The notes under the pieces were generated by a model. The model saw only the letters and a list, made by a program, of their open reading frames with translations. It searched no databases and had not been told where the DNA came from. Of a stretch of 55,176 nt of DNA, positions 32,897 through 42,113 are shown piece by piece. The DNA lies in NCBI GenBank assembly GCA_964582545.1, contig CAZOSB010000016.1, positions 1 to 55,176 of the forward strand, read 5' to 3'. Made by a program: the position numbers and the translations under genes. The first letter of the stretch is position 1; every line of letters begins with the position of its first letter. The DNA comes from JAVVUJ01 sp964582545. Lineage in GTDB: Bacteria; Bacillota; Clostridia; Peptostreptococcales; Anaerovoracaceae.

Positions 32897-34086
32897 TTAG
32901 AATTTTTGTGACTAATTACGAAAATATAAATGACAGCAAGGTTCGGGAGAGCTATGGAAAGTTGGCAGGGATAGTAGGGATTGCTTCCAATGCATTTCTT
33001 TGCATAATGAAAATCTCTCTGGGGCTGTTTGTCAATAGCATAGCCATCATTGCTGATGGAATCAATAACTTAACTGATGCCGCATCTTCAATCATAACGT
33101 TTATTGGCTTTAAGCTGTCCGCCATGCCGGAGGATGAAGAGCATCCTTATGGACACGCTAGAATTGAGTATATCACGGGGATGATCGTTTCCATGTTGAT
33201 TATCCTCTTAGGGGCAAAGCTTTTGATGTCCTCCATCGATAAAGTCATACACCCAGATCCATTGGAATTTAACATTGTAATTGTTTTTGTATTACTTTTA
33301 TCCATCGGTGTCAAGGTTTGGCAATCTCGTTTTAACATGAAGATAGGAGAGACCATCAAATCCACAGCCCTGAAGGCTACGGGAACAGATAGTAGAAATG
33401 ATGTAATTGCCACATCTGCCGTCCTTTTGGGAATTTTGATAGGGAAAGCTACCGGACTTCAACTGGATGGATATTTGGGTTGTCTGGTAGCACTTTTTAT
33501 CATTTATTCCGGAATTCAGCTTGTTCGTGAGACTTCCGGACCCCTATTAGGGCAAGCGCCTGATCCTGAACTTGTAAAGGAGATTCAAGAGCGAATACAA
33601 TCCTACGGTGGAGTACTTGGTTTGCATGATCTGGCTGTACACAATTATGGTCCGGGCAAAATCTTTGCATCGGTGCATATAGAGGTAGATGCTCACGATG
33701 ATTTTATTGCAAGCCATGATTTAATTGACAATATAGAAAGAGAACTGAGTCGACAAATGAATCTTCATCTGGTGGTGCACATGGATCCGGTGGATACAAA
33801 GGATCCTACCACCATTCTTTTAAAAAATAGGATAAATGAAATTATTAAACCTATTGAAGGAATTCAAGGAATGCACGATCTGCGAATTGTACCAGGTGTT
33901 ACCCATTCCAATATCATATTTGATTTGGTGCTAACTCCAAACTGTCCCCTGAATGAAAAGGAATTAAGCGATATTTTAGAACGGAAGGTGAAGGAGATCG
34001 ATGAAAGCTTTTACTTGGTGATCACCTTTGATAGAGAATATAGCAACTATTGCGATGCGGAAGACTTGGACGAAAAGACTGTGTAA
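32881..34086 (+). CDS. Cation diffusion facilitator family transporter
   Basis: The 401-residue protein has six membrane helices and the CDF metal motifs: ADGINNLTDAASS (ligands in helix 2), HPYGHARIEYI after helix 2, and GTDSRNDVIATSAV (helix 5), followed by an extended cytoplasmic domain with HDLAVHNYGPGKIFASVHIEV. It should export zinc, iron, manganese or a similar divalent ion by proton antiport. It overlaps the TSCPD gene by 16 bases. The cytoplasmic part is longer than the usual 80-90 residues and appears to contain two ferredoxin-like repeats. Confidence 0.88.
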   Translation: MRKLLIRIFVTNYENINDSKVRESYGKLAGIVGIASNAFLCIMKISLGLFVNSIAIIADGINNLTDAASSIITFIGFKLSAMPEDEEHPYGHARIEYITGMIVSMLIILLGAKLLMSSIDKVIHPDPLEFNIVIVFVLLLSIGVKVWQSRFNMKIGETIKSTALKATGTDSRNDVIATSAVLLGILIGKATGLQLDGYLGCLVALFIIYSGIQLVRETSGPLLGQAPDPELVKEIQERIQSYGGVLGLHDLAVHNYGPGKIFASVHIEVDAHDDFIASHDLIDNIERELSRQMNLHLVVHMDPVDTKDPTTILLKNRINEIIKPIEGIQGMHDLRIVPGVTHSNIIFDLVLTPNCPLNEKELSDILERKVKEIDESFYLVITFDREYSNYCDAEDLDEKTV

Positions 34087-34107
34087 CCAAAGGAGATGTT
34101 ATTAGAA

Positions 34108-35190
34108 ATGAATTATTATATTTTGGCAGTGAACCCGGGATCCACATCCACCAAAATAGGCGTATATAAAGAAGAAGAATCCCTGTTCACGGAGACTATT
34201 GATCACAATGAAGAACAGTTGACCAATATTCCTAAAATTACAGAGCAGTTTTCCATGAGAAAAGAAGCTATTATAGAAGCTCTAGAAAGTCATTCTTTTG
34301 ATTCTAAACGTTTATCCGCGGTGGTGGGAAGGGGCGGCACCATTTCACCACTGAAGGCAGGAGGATATGCTGTAAATGAGGACATGAAGAGGATGTTGCT
34401 AAAGGGGAATATCATTCAGCATGCTTCCAATTTAGGGGCTTTAATCGCAGACTCTTTAGCGGTTCCTTTGGGAATTCCGGCGTTTATATATGATGCGGTA
34501 GGTTCTGATGAGCTAAAGGAAATTGCAAAGGTTACCGGCATTCCGGAGGTGGTGCGCCAGAGCTACTGCCACGTTCTTAACAGCAAAGCTACAGCCAGAA
34601 AAGTAGCTGAAAAAAACGGGAAGAAGTACGGGGAAATGAACTTTATCGTAGCCCATCTTGGAGGAGGCATTTCTGTCAGTGCCCATGAGAAGGGCAAAAT
34701 TGTGGATGTCATCACCGACGATGCTGGTCCCTTTTCCCCTGAGCGATCAGGAAGCGTGCCATTATCCTATATAGTGGACATGTGTTACAGTGGGGAATAT
34801 AATAAAAAGGAACTTTTGAGAAAGATTAGAGGTATGGGGGGACTAAAGGCACATCTGGGAACTCACGATTGCCGAGAGATAGAAAATAGGATAACCAATG
34901 GAGATGAAAAAGCGGAGTTTCTTTACCGGGCGCAAGCATATCAGATCGCTAAAGGTATCGGGGAACTTTCACCTACCTTAGATGGAGATATAGATGCCAT
35001 CATACTAACCGGTGGCGTAGCTCGCTCCAAAATGTTGACAGATATGATAGAAAAACACGTGAGGTTTATCGCTCCGGTGGAGGTGGTTCCAGGCGAAAAT
35101 GAGCTGGAATCTCTAGCACTGGGAGCCTTGCGAATCTTAAGAGGGCAGGAGACGGTCAGCGTATATCGATATGATCCACCTACCGAGTGA
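34108..35190 (+). CDS. buk: Butyrate kinase family protein (copy 1)
   Basis: About 360 residues with the acetate/butyrate kinase fold: AVNPGSTSTKIG at the start, QSYCHVLNSKATAR, AHLGGGISVSAHEKG, and SPERSGSVPLSYIVD. The enzyme converts an acyl phosphate plus ADP to the acid plus ATP. ATG 34096 directly abuts the ribosome site, so ATG 34108 is preferred. It lies 21 bases after the CDF gene and 95 bases before the amino acid dehydrogenase. A second copy sits at 42740; the substrate may be branched or aromatic rather than butyrate. Confidence 0.88.
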   Translation: MNYYILAVNPGSTSTKIGVYKEEESLFTETIDHNEEQLTNIPKITEQFSMRKEAIIEALESHSFDSKRLSAVVGRGGTISPLKAGGYAVNEDMKRMLLKGNIIQHASNLGALIADSLAVPLGIPAFIYDAVGSDELKEIAKVTGIPEVVRQSYCHVLNSKATARKVAEKNGKKYGEMNFIVAHLGGGISVSAHEKGKIVDVITDDAGPFSPERSGSVPLSYIVDMCYSGEYNKKELLRKIRGMGGLKAHLGTHDCREIENRITNGDEKAEFLYRAQAYQIAKGIGELSPTLDGDIDAIILTGGVARSKMLTDMIEKHVRFIAPVEVVPGENELESLALGALRILRGQETVSVYRYDPPTE

Positions 35191-35232
35191 ACTTTTACAA
35201 TGTAATTTTAACCATAGTATTTTATTAGATAT

Positions 35233-35260
35233 TTGATGCAGTTAGAATAATATCTATATT
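35233..35260 (+). promoter_or_regulatory. Possible promoter of the dehydrogenase-transporter genes
   Basis: TTGATG (35233-35238) and TATATT (35255-35260) are 16 bases apart, 26 bases before the start codon of the dehydrogenase. It is a plausible but weak match. Confidence 0.4.
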
Positions 35261-35285
35261 TTATAAATTTAAAGGAGGACATTTT

Positions 35286-36611
35286 ATGAAAAGCTTATTT
35301 ACCCCGTTAAAGGAAGAAGGCTTAACCACCTTAAAGATCAGACATGACTATAAAGATGGCAGTTTTCGATTATTTGCAGCAAAGGAGTGGGAGCCAGATT
35401 TGGATTTTTCTAAATACAATAAGGATTTCTACATAGATGGTATCTTTACGGATAATGCTGTATATCTGAACACCAAACAGGTGAGAGAGCTATATAAAAA
35501 ATATGAGTTAGAGGATTATTTAGATGAGATTTTAGATCTTCTCAAACAGGGAAAACACTTTGGAATAGATGGATATTACCATGCTAAATACGACATCAGA
35601 TATATGATGCACCAGCACAGCAGAAAGTTGGGTATTCACAATAAAAGCCAAGCCATCATGGCAGGAGGCATCAGACGCCACTTCCCTGAGGAGGAGGAAA
35701 AAGAAGTAATCATAGATGGATTGAACCTAGGTAGAGGAATGAGCTTTAAAAATGTTGCCGGAAACCTTGCTTTCGGCGGATGTAAAGCTACGGTACAGAT
35801 GGTTCCATTGGATTTGAACAACATGGAAGTTATGGGATTTTTAGGTTTTGCCTTAAATTCCTCAAGGGATATGACAGGTCCTGACATGAACTTCCCTACC
35901 GCAATGTCAGATGTGATGATCAGAGAAGGTTACTCCGTACAATTTACGGGAGGACCTCAGGCAAAGACTGGTGAAACAGGCAAACCTACCGCCTATGGGG
36001 TGTATTTATCCATGAAACAGGCGGTGAAATTTCAGGAAGGTTCCGACAGCTTGGATGGAAAATCTGTAGCGCTGACAGGTCTCGGTGCTGTGGGCTGGTA
36101 TATGGGAGAGTACTTACTTCAGGAAAACGTAAAGTTATACATCGCGGATATCAACCCACAAGTGGTAAAGGACTTTATTGAAAAACATCCAGACAAGGAT
36201 GTTACTGCCATATCGGTGGATGAGGCAGCAACTATGGAAGTGGATATCTTCTGTCCTTGCGCTATAGGGGGAATCATAGAAGAAGCCAACATTCCACACC
36301 TGAAATGTAAATACATATGGGGATCTGCCAACAACCAGTTAAAAGCATCCAGCCAGGAAGAAGAAATTCGATTGGCTAAGCTGGTCGCTGACAGAGGAGT
36401 CCTATTTCAGTCAGAGTGGTGGCACAATACGGCCGGAGTTATTTGCGGTGCAGAGGAATACCTCTATGATGGAACCGTTGAGACTTTAAACAAAAAAATT
36501 GAGCAGATTTTACCGGTCAACACCTGGAACAACTTAAACAAAGCAAAAGAGCTGGGTATTACACCTACAGAGTGCGTTTATAAGACTTGCGAAAACATCA
36601 TCTATGGATGA
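35286..36611 (+). CDS. Glu/Leu/Phe/Val-type amino acid dehydrogenase
   Basis: The 441-residue protein has the amino acid dehydrogenase catalytic lysines K155 (in MSFKNVAG) and K167 (in GGCKATV), spaced by 12 as in leucine dehydrogenase, and a catalytic D200 in GPDMNF. A Rossmann domain follows with TGLGAVGWYMGEYL. It should deaminate an amino acid to its 2-oxo acid with NAD(P). Roughly 90 extra N-terminal residues distinguish it from leucine dehydrogenase (about 365). GGCK replaces the usual GGGK. Placement beside an NSS transporter and IorAB suggests a branched-chain or aromatic substrate. AAAGGAGG supports the start. Confidence 0.8.
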   Translation: MKSLFTPLKEEGLTTLKIRHDYKDGSFRLFAAKEWEPDLDFSKYNKDFYIDGIFTDNAVYLNTKQVRELYKKYELEDYLDEILDLLKQGKHFGIDGYYHAKYDIRYMMHQHSRKLGIHNKSQAIMAGGIRRHFPEEEEKEVIIDGLNLGRGMSFKNVAGNLAFGGCKATVQMVPLDLNNMEVMGFLGFALNSSRDMTGPDMNFPTAMSDVMIREGYSVQFTGGPQAKTGETGKPTAYGVYLSMKQAVKFQEGSDSLDGKSVALTGLGAVGWYMGEYLLQENVKLYIADINPQVVKDFIEKHPDKDVTAISVDEAATMEVDIFCPCAIGGIIEEANIPHLKCKYIWGSANNQLKASSQEEEIRLAKLVADRGVLFQSEWWHNTAGVICGAEEYLYDGTVETLNKKIEQILPVNTWNNLNKAKELGITPTECVYKTCENIIYG

Positions 36612-36633
36612 TGGGAAAGAAAGGAGTACATTC

Positions 36634-37944
36634 ATGAGCCAACAACAAAAACCTAAAGAGGGATTTAGCTCTATTATAGGTTTCCTTCTAACCATCATCG
36701 GTTTTGCCGTAGGTGTGGGCAGTCTTTGGAGATTTCCCTACGTTTGTGGATCCAATGGTGGTGCGCTGTTTATCATCACCTACGTCTTGGTCATATTGGT
36801 CATAGGAATTCCGCTTTTGACGGCGGAAATCTCCATGGGTTATACAACACAAAAGACTGCCATCAACGCATATAAAGAATTAGCACCCGGGAAAAAGTGG
36901 CACTATGCAAGTTATCTACATATTCTGGTGGCGGTTCTGGTCATTTCCTATACAGCACCCGTGTATGCCTGGATCTTAGCATATATTTATAGAATGGCTA
37001 CAGGGTTCTTTGTGGGTTTAGATGCCAATGGAATTTTGGAGTCCTTTATCGCATTAGGTGGAGATTACAAATCTATGTTTTTCTTTGCCATTATCAATTG
37101 GGTTTTGGTGGCCGGTGCGGTAGGAATCGGATTGCAAAAGGGTGTAGAGAAGCTGAATAAGTTTATATTACCCATATTAGCCATAATAATGTTGGTATGT
37201 ATCTTCATTGGACTGAGAGTGGAAGGTGCTGTTAAGGGAATTGAATTTTTGCTAAAGCCCAACTTTGAAAGCTTTGGCTTTAATTCCATTACTGCAGCTG
37301 TAGGTCAAGCATTCTTTGCTATCGGTATTGGTATGTTGGCATCCATGATATTTGGAAGTTACATCAAAGATAAAAAAGAAAAATTGGTGAAGGATTCTGT
37401 GGTGATCTGCAGTGCCATCGTTGTGGCAGGTATCGCCTCAGGTTTTATGATCTTCCCCATGGTTTTTGCCTTTGGTTTAGAGCCGTCTGCAGGAGGTGGT
37501 CTCACTCTGATTACCCTTCCCAATGTGTTTAACAATATTGCCGGGGGAAGTGCAGTAGGAGCTCTGTTTTTTATAGGGTTTTACTTAGCGGCCTATTCTT
37601 CAGCCATTGGATTGTTAGAAGCCATCGTAGCCGTAGTGATGGATACCTTCCATTTGGACAGAAAGAAGGCTGTGGCAGTGACCATGCTTTGCGCTTTGAT
37701 CATTGGAAGTTGTTCTATCCTAATCCCAGGATTCTTTGATAACGTAGATCTGTACACCTCCAATTATCTGTTGGTCATCAGCGGATTATTGATTTCCATT
37801 TTTGTAGGTTGGGTATGGGGTATCGATAACTTTATAAAAGCAGCCAATGTGGAGAGCAAATGGATGATTTTATGGTTAAAGGTGTCAGTGAAATACATTT
37901 GTCCTGTTGGGATTTTCGTAATATTCCTAGGGAATTTTATGTAA
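36634..37944 (+). CDS. Neurotransmitter:sodium symporter family transporter
   Basis: The 436-residue membrane protein has the NSS hallmark in helix 1, GVGSLWRFPYVCGSNGGALF, with the unwound segment used for sodium and substrate binding, and about 11 helices in all. Bacterial relatives such as LeuT, MhsT and TnaT take up leucine, other hydrophobic amino acids or tryptophan with sodium. The ORF can be read from 36604, but AAGGAG at 36621-36626 favours ATG 36634. It lies 22 bases after the dehydrogenase gene, so it probably brings in that enzyme's substrate. Confidence 0.9.
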   Translation: MSQQQKPKEGFSSIIGFLLTIIGFAVGVGSLWRFPYVCGSNGGALFIITYVLVILVIGIPLLTAEISMGYTTQKTAINAYKELAPGKKWHYASYLHILVAVLVISYTAPVYAWILAYIYRMATGFFVGLDANGILESFIALGGDYKSMFFFAIINWVLVAGAVGIGLQKGVEKLNKFILPILAIIMLVCIFIGLRVEGAVKGIEFLLKPNFESFGFNSITAAVGQAFFAIGIGMLASMIFGSYIKDKKEKLVKDSVVICSAIVVAGIASGFMIFPMVFAFGLEPSAGGGLTLITLPNVFNNIAGGSAVGALFFIGFYLAAYSSAIGLLEAIVAVVMDTFHLDRKKAVAVTMLCALIIGSCSILIPGFFDNVDLYTSNYLLVISGLLISIFVGWVWGIDNFIKAANVESKWMILWLKVSVKYICPVGIFVIFLGNFM

Positions 37945-38058
37945 GGTCTAAACTGAAGGATTTAATGTTGATATAAATGATGTAAGCACAAAAGTTCATA
38001 AAATTCAAGTTTTTATATTAAAGTAAGTAAAAGTAAAAACATACTTAGGAGGTAATGA

Positions 38059-39240
38059 ATGATTGCAAAAGAAATGGTAAAATATGTGGAGGGTAGCTCG
38101 GCAATCAGAGCCATGTTTGAAGAAGGAAAGAAAATGGCTGACATTTATGGTGCGGAAAATGTATTTGATTTCAGCTTAGGAAATCCCAATTTGCCTCCTC
38201 CTCCTCAGGTGGCTAAAGCTATTATAGACATTCTTCAGGAGGAAGAGCCCATGTTGGTTCACGGTTATATGAATAACTCCGGGTATGAGGATGTGAGGGA
38301 AAACATTGCAAAGTCCATCAACAAGCGGTTTGGAACAGGGTTTGCAGCACATAATATCCTCATGACAGTGGGAGCAGCAGGTGGTCTTAATGTAATTTTC
38401 AAAGTGCTTTTAGAAAAAGAAGATCAAGTCATGGCCTTTGCTCCTTATTTTGGGGAGTATAAGGGTTATGCAGAATTGGTAGGAGCGGAACTGGTATCCG
38501 TAGCACCTAACCCACCTACCTTTCAACCTAATTTAAAGGAATTTGAAGAAAAAATTACTGAAAGAACAAAAATAGTAATGATTAACTCACCCAATAATCC
38601 TACAGGGGTAGTCTATACGGAGGACACATTGGAGAAGCTGGCAGAGATATTAAACAGAAAACAAAAGGAATACGGTACGGACATCTATTTAATATCTGAC
38701 GAACCTTATCGTGAATTAGCTTATGATGGGGTAACGGTTCCCTATGTAACAAAATATTACCAGAACACTATCGTAGGATATTCTTACAGCAAATCTCTAT
38801 CCTTGCCGGGACAGCGTATCGGATATGTGGTAATGCCTGATGAACTTTCAGACAGCCAAAACATCATAGCCGCCGCCAACGTGGTCAATCGAATCTTAGG
38901 GTTCGTGAATGCTCCTTCCCTCATGCAGAGGGTGATTGGCAAGTGTTTGGATGCAGGGGTGGATGTAGAGTTTTATGACAAAAATAGAAGAGTTTTATTA
39001 CAGGGGCTTACAGAGGCCGGATATGAATGTGTAAACCCTGAGGGAGCCTTTTATCTCTTTGTTAAATCACCTATAGCGGAAGATGTGAAGTTTTGTGCGA
39101 AAGCCAAAGAGTTTCAGCTGTTGGTGGTTCCAGGAAGCGCTTTTGGTTGCCCTGGATATTTTAGAATCGCATATTGCGCAGATCCGGATAAAATTGAGAG
39201 ATCCTTACCAAAATTTAAAGAATTGATACAATCTCTTTAA
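38059..39240 (+). CDS. Class I/II PLP-dependent aminotransferase
   Basis: The 393-residue enzyme shows the fold type I aminotransferase pattern: FSLGNPNLPPPPQV, INSPNNPTGVVYT, SDEPYRELAYDG, the PLP lysine K245 in SYSKSLSLPGQRIGY, and the substrate-binding arginine near FRIAYC. It would transfer the amino group from an amino acid to 2-oxoglutarate. Neighbouring genes convert the resulting 2-oxo acid onward. Substrate could be aromatic or branched; many AspB-like enzymes are broad. AGGAGGT precedes the start. The 114-base gap before it holds no clear promoter or terminator. Confidence 0.88.
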   Translation: MIAKEMVKYVEGSSAIRAMFEEGKKMADIYGAENVFDFSLGNPNLPPPPQVAKAIIDILQEEEPMLVHGYMNNSGYEDVRENIAKSINKRFGTGFAAHNILMTVGAAGGLNVIFKVLLEKEDQVMAFAPYFGEYKGYAELVGAELVSVAPNPPTFQPNLKEFEEKITERTKIVMINSPNNPTGVVYTEDTLEKLAEILNRKQKEYGTDIYLISDEPYRELAYDGVTVPYVTKYYQNTIVGYSYSKSLSLPGQRIGYVVMPDELSDSQNIIAAANVVNRILGFVNAPSLMQRVIGKCLDAGVDVEFYDKNRRVLLQGLTEAGYECVNPEGAFYLFVKSPIAEDVKFCAKAKEFQLLVVPGSAFGCPGYFRIAYCADPDKIERSLPKFKELIQSL

Positions 39241-39302
39241 TAAATTAATTTTATATAACACTATTCGTTAAACAAATTAAATCATAACTAAAGGGGTGAG
39301 AT

Positions 39303-40202
39303 ATGGAATTTAGAAATTTCGAAGAATTGATACGATCGCTTTCTTTGCAGAGGAAAAAGTGTGCGGTGGTGGCTGCCGCTGAAGATGAACACGCGTTGGA
39401 AGCTGTGATCCAAGCGGAAGGGGACGGACTCATCACTTGTCTATTGGTAGGAAACAGAGATGAAATCTGCAAAATTGCAGAGAAGCAAGCCTACAGCTTT
39501 CGTGAGGAGCAGATCATTCCCTGTAACAATGGAGAAGCCCCTGAAATGGCCATAGACCTTATCAAAGAAGGCAGGGGGGACTTTCTGATGAAGGGCAAGC
39601 TACAGACTGCGGATCTCTTGAAACCTGTAGTCAATAGAGAAACAGGGTTAGGGAAAGGGGGCATCATGTCCCACGTGGCTATTTTAGAAATTCCTACCTA
39701 TCATAAGCTTTTGGCTTTTACGGACGGGGGCATGATACCAACTCCGGACCTTCAGCAAAAAATAGGAATCGCTGAAAATGCCATATCCTTATTTCATCAA
39801 TTAGGTTATAAAAATCCCAAGGTTGCGGCTTTGACAGCTGCTGAGACGGTCAACCCTAAATTGCAGGAAACTGTGGATGCGGCGGAATTAAAAAAATTGG
39901 GTGAAGAGGGTAAATTTGGTATTTGCACCTTTGAAGGTCCAATTTCCTTTGATCTGGCAGTCAGCAGAGAATCGGGTGAGATTAAGGGCTACAAAAGCCC
40001 TGTGACAGGGGAGGCTGATATTTTTCTGGTACCCAATATGGTAACCGGAAACGGAATATCCAAGGCTTTGATGTATCTGGCAAAGGCTACCATGGCAGGG
40101 TGCATCATAGGTGCACAGGTGCCCATTGTACTCACTTCCAGAGGCGCCTCTTTGGAGGAAAAATATTTGTCCCTAGCTTTGTCTGCGGCGATGTGTAGTT
40201 GA
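39303..40202 (+). CDS. ptb: Phosphate butyryltransferase-like enzyme
   Basis: The 299-residue protein is of the phosphate acetyl/butyryltransferase family, with DFLMKGKLQTADLLKPVV, HVAILEIPTYHK, FTDGGMIPTPDLQQK, and the C-terminal LVPNMVTGNGISKAL. It exchanges CoA for phosphate on an acyl group, supplying acyl phosphate to butyrate kinase. It sits between the aminotransferase and iorAB, with butyrate kinase at the end of the cassette. The acyl group may be isovaleryl, isobutyryl or arylacetyl rather than butyryl. Confidence 0.88.
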   Translation: MEFRNFEELIRSLSLQRKKCAVVAAAEDEHALEAVIQAEGDGLITCLLVGNRDEICKIAEKQAYSFREEQIIPCNNGEAPEMAIDLIKEGRGDFLMKGKLQTADLLKPVVNRETGLGKGGIMSHVAILEIPTYHKLLAFTDGGMIPTPDLQQKIGIAENAISLFHQLGYKNPKVAALTAAETVNPKLQETVDAAELKKLGEEGKFGICTFEGPISFDLAVSRESGEIKGYKSPVTGEADIFLVPNMVTGNGISKALMYLAKATMAGCIIGAQVPIVLTSRGASLEEKYLSLALSAAMCS

Positions 40203-40303
40203 TTAATCAATTCTATCTAAGCTGCTGAAAAAATAAAGGTATAATAAAACCTATGCTCTCTTACATAATGAAAAAATAAAAATGAACATTATAAATAAAA
40301 TAT

Positions 40304-40333
40304 AGGAAGGAGAATATGATTCAGAAATCATAA
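40304..40333 (+). promoter_or_regulatory. Five-codon minicistron with strong ribosome site, before iorA
   Basis: AGGAAGGAG (40304-40312) is followed by ATG at 40316 and an ORF of five codons (MIQKS) with TAA at 40331-40333. The true iorA ATG, at 40341 and in another frame, has only ATAAAAAAATT before it and no ribosome site. ATGATT (40316-40321) pairs with AATCAT (40326-40331), so the minicistron start also lies in a hairpin. Translation of iorA may depend on reinitiation after this ORF. The rest of 40203-40303 holds a TATAAT (40240-40245) without a good -35 box. Confidence 0.55.
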
Positions 40334-40340
40334 AAAAATT

Positions 40341-42113
40341 ATGAAAAAATTATTGACGGGCAATGAAGCCATTGCCAGAGGTGCTTATGAAGCCGGAGTA
40401 ACCTTTGCATCAGCATATCCTGGTACCCCAAGCACTGAAATTTTGGAGAATATGGTTCAATATAAAGAGGTCCTTTACTGTGAGTGGGCTCCCAATGAGA
40501 AGGTTGCCTTGGAGGCCTCTATCGGTGCATCCATTGCTGGAGCCAGAACCATCGCCACCATGAAGCACGTAGGTGTTAACGTGGCAGCAGACCCCCTGTT
40601 TACCTACGCCTATACGGGGGTTACAGGAGGCTTAGTGCTTGTATCCGCAGACGATCCGGGTATGCACAGCTCCCAAAATGAGCAGGATAACAGGAATTAT
40701 GCCACCCACGCCAGAGTACTGATGCTGGATCCTTCTAATAGCCAAGAGGCAAAAGATTTTATGAAGTTGGGTCTGGAGTTGAGTGAAAAGTTTGATACCC
40801 CTGTACTTTTAAGGGTGACTACGAGAATTTGCCACAGCAAAAGTTTGGTAGAACTGGAAGATAGAAAAGAAATTCCTTTAATCAAATATGAAAAAAACAT
40901 TGCAAAATTCGTAGCTACTCCAGCAAACGGAAAAGTGATGAGAGTTAAGCTGGTGGACAGGCTGAAGGAGATGGAAGCCTATTCCAATCAAGCCTCCATA
41001 AACAAGCCGGAATATAACGGTACAGAAATAGGTGTAATCAGCTCAGGGGTAGCTTACAATTATGCCAGAGATGTGTTCGGGGAAGAGGCTTCTTACTTGA
41101 AGTTGGGTATGACCTTCCCAATGCCTATGGACACTATCAAAGAATTTGCGAAAAAAGTAAAAAAGATTTATGTAATAGAAGAAATGGATCCCTATATAGA
41201 AAATCACCTAAAACAAGCAGGGATTTCTTGCGTAGGAAAGGAACTGATACCAGAATATGATGAATTAAACGCAGATATCGTGCGAAAAGCCATCCTTGGA
41301 AAAGAATCGGTCAGCATTAAGTCCGAGAAGGAAGCTATCATGCGGCCTCCTATCATGTGTGCCGGATGCCCACATAGAGGTTTTTATTACGCCTTAAGCC
41401 GAAAGAAGAATATCATGATTACAGGAGACATCGGTTGTTATACTTTAGGATCTGCGCCTCCGCTGTCAGCTATGGACACTTGTATCTGTATGGGAGCAAG
41501 CATAAGTTCCGGTCATGGTGCATCTATCGTATTTGAAAGAGCCAACATCGATACAAAGGTGTTTTCCATCATCGGAGACTCCACCTTTTTTCATACGGGA
41601 ATAAACAGCCTGATGAACGTAATTTACAACAAAGGTAAGAACTGCACTGTCATACTGGACAACAGAATCACTGGGATGACAGGTCATCAGGAAAATCCGG
41701 GCACAGGGTATACCCTCATGGGTGAGCCCACGGTGGAGGTGGATATCGCCCTGCTCTGTAAATCCATAGGTCTTAAAGAAGAAAACATCTACGTGATAAA
41801 TCCTTTGAATTTGGAAGAGTGCCATAGCGCCATCGATGAGGTTATAGAAAAGGATGAACCTACGGTAATCATTACAAAATGGCCTTGCATTTTGAAAAAA
41901 TTCAGTGAGCAAGACCTTAAGACCTTTGATTTATCTCCAAAAAAATGCCAAATCAACCAAGATAAATGTACAAAGTGTAAGATGTGTGTAAAGACAGGAT
42001 GCCCTGCAATCTATTCAGGGGAGCAGATTGAAATCAATCCCGACCCATGTACAGGCTGTGGCGTATGCAGACAGGTTTGCAAATTTGGAGCCATTGAGGA
42101 GGTCGTAAAATGA
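40341..42113 (+). CDS. iorA: Indolepyruvate:ferredoxin oxidoreductase, alpha subunit
   Basis: The 590-residue protein has the IorA plan: an N-terminal pyrimidine-binding domain (GNEAIARGAYEAGVTFASAY), a TPP-binding region (MITGDIGCYTLGSAPPLSA and IIGDSTFFHTGINS), and a C-terminal ferredoxin domain with CTKCKMC and CTGCGVCRQVC for two [4Fe-4S] clusters. It oxidises aryl or other 2-oxo acids to acyl-CoA with release of CO2 and reduced ferredoxin. It overlaps iorB by four bases. Lacking its own ribosome site, it is preceded by a minicistron. Confidence 0.93.
   Translation: MKKLLTGNEAIARGAYEAGVTFASAYPGTPSTEILENMVQYKEVLYCEWAPNEKVALEASIGASIAGARTIATMKHVGVNVAADPLFTYAYTGVTGGLVLVSADDPGMHSSQNEQDNRNYATHARVLMLDPSNSQEAKDFMKLGLELSEKFDTPVLLRVTTRICHSKSLVELEDRKEIPLIKYEKNIAKFVATPANGKVMRVKLVDRLKEMEAYSNQASINKPEYNGTEIGVISSGVAYNYARDVFGEEASYLKLGMTFPMPMDTIKEFAKKVKKIYVIEEMDPYIENHLKQAGISCVGKELIPEYDELNADIVRKAILGKESVSIKSEKEAIMRPPIMCAGCPHRGFYYALSRKKNIMITGDIGCYTLGSAPPLSAMDTCICMGASISSGHGASIVFERANIDTKVFSIIGDSTFFHTGINSLMNVIYNKGKNCTVILDNRITGMTGHQENPGTGYTLMGEPTVEVDIALLCKSIGLKEENIYVINPLNLEECHSAIDEVIEKDEPTVIITKWPCILKKFSEQDLKTFDLSPKKCQINQDKCTKCKMCVKTGCPAIYSGEQIEINPDPCTGCGVCRQVCKFGAIEEVVK

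Noticed and set aside
40199..40210. TTGATTAATCAA palindrome at the ptb stop codon
   Set aside because: It is perfect but only 12 bases of simple AT-rich sequence, with no second copy nearby; chance is likely.
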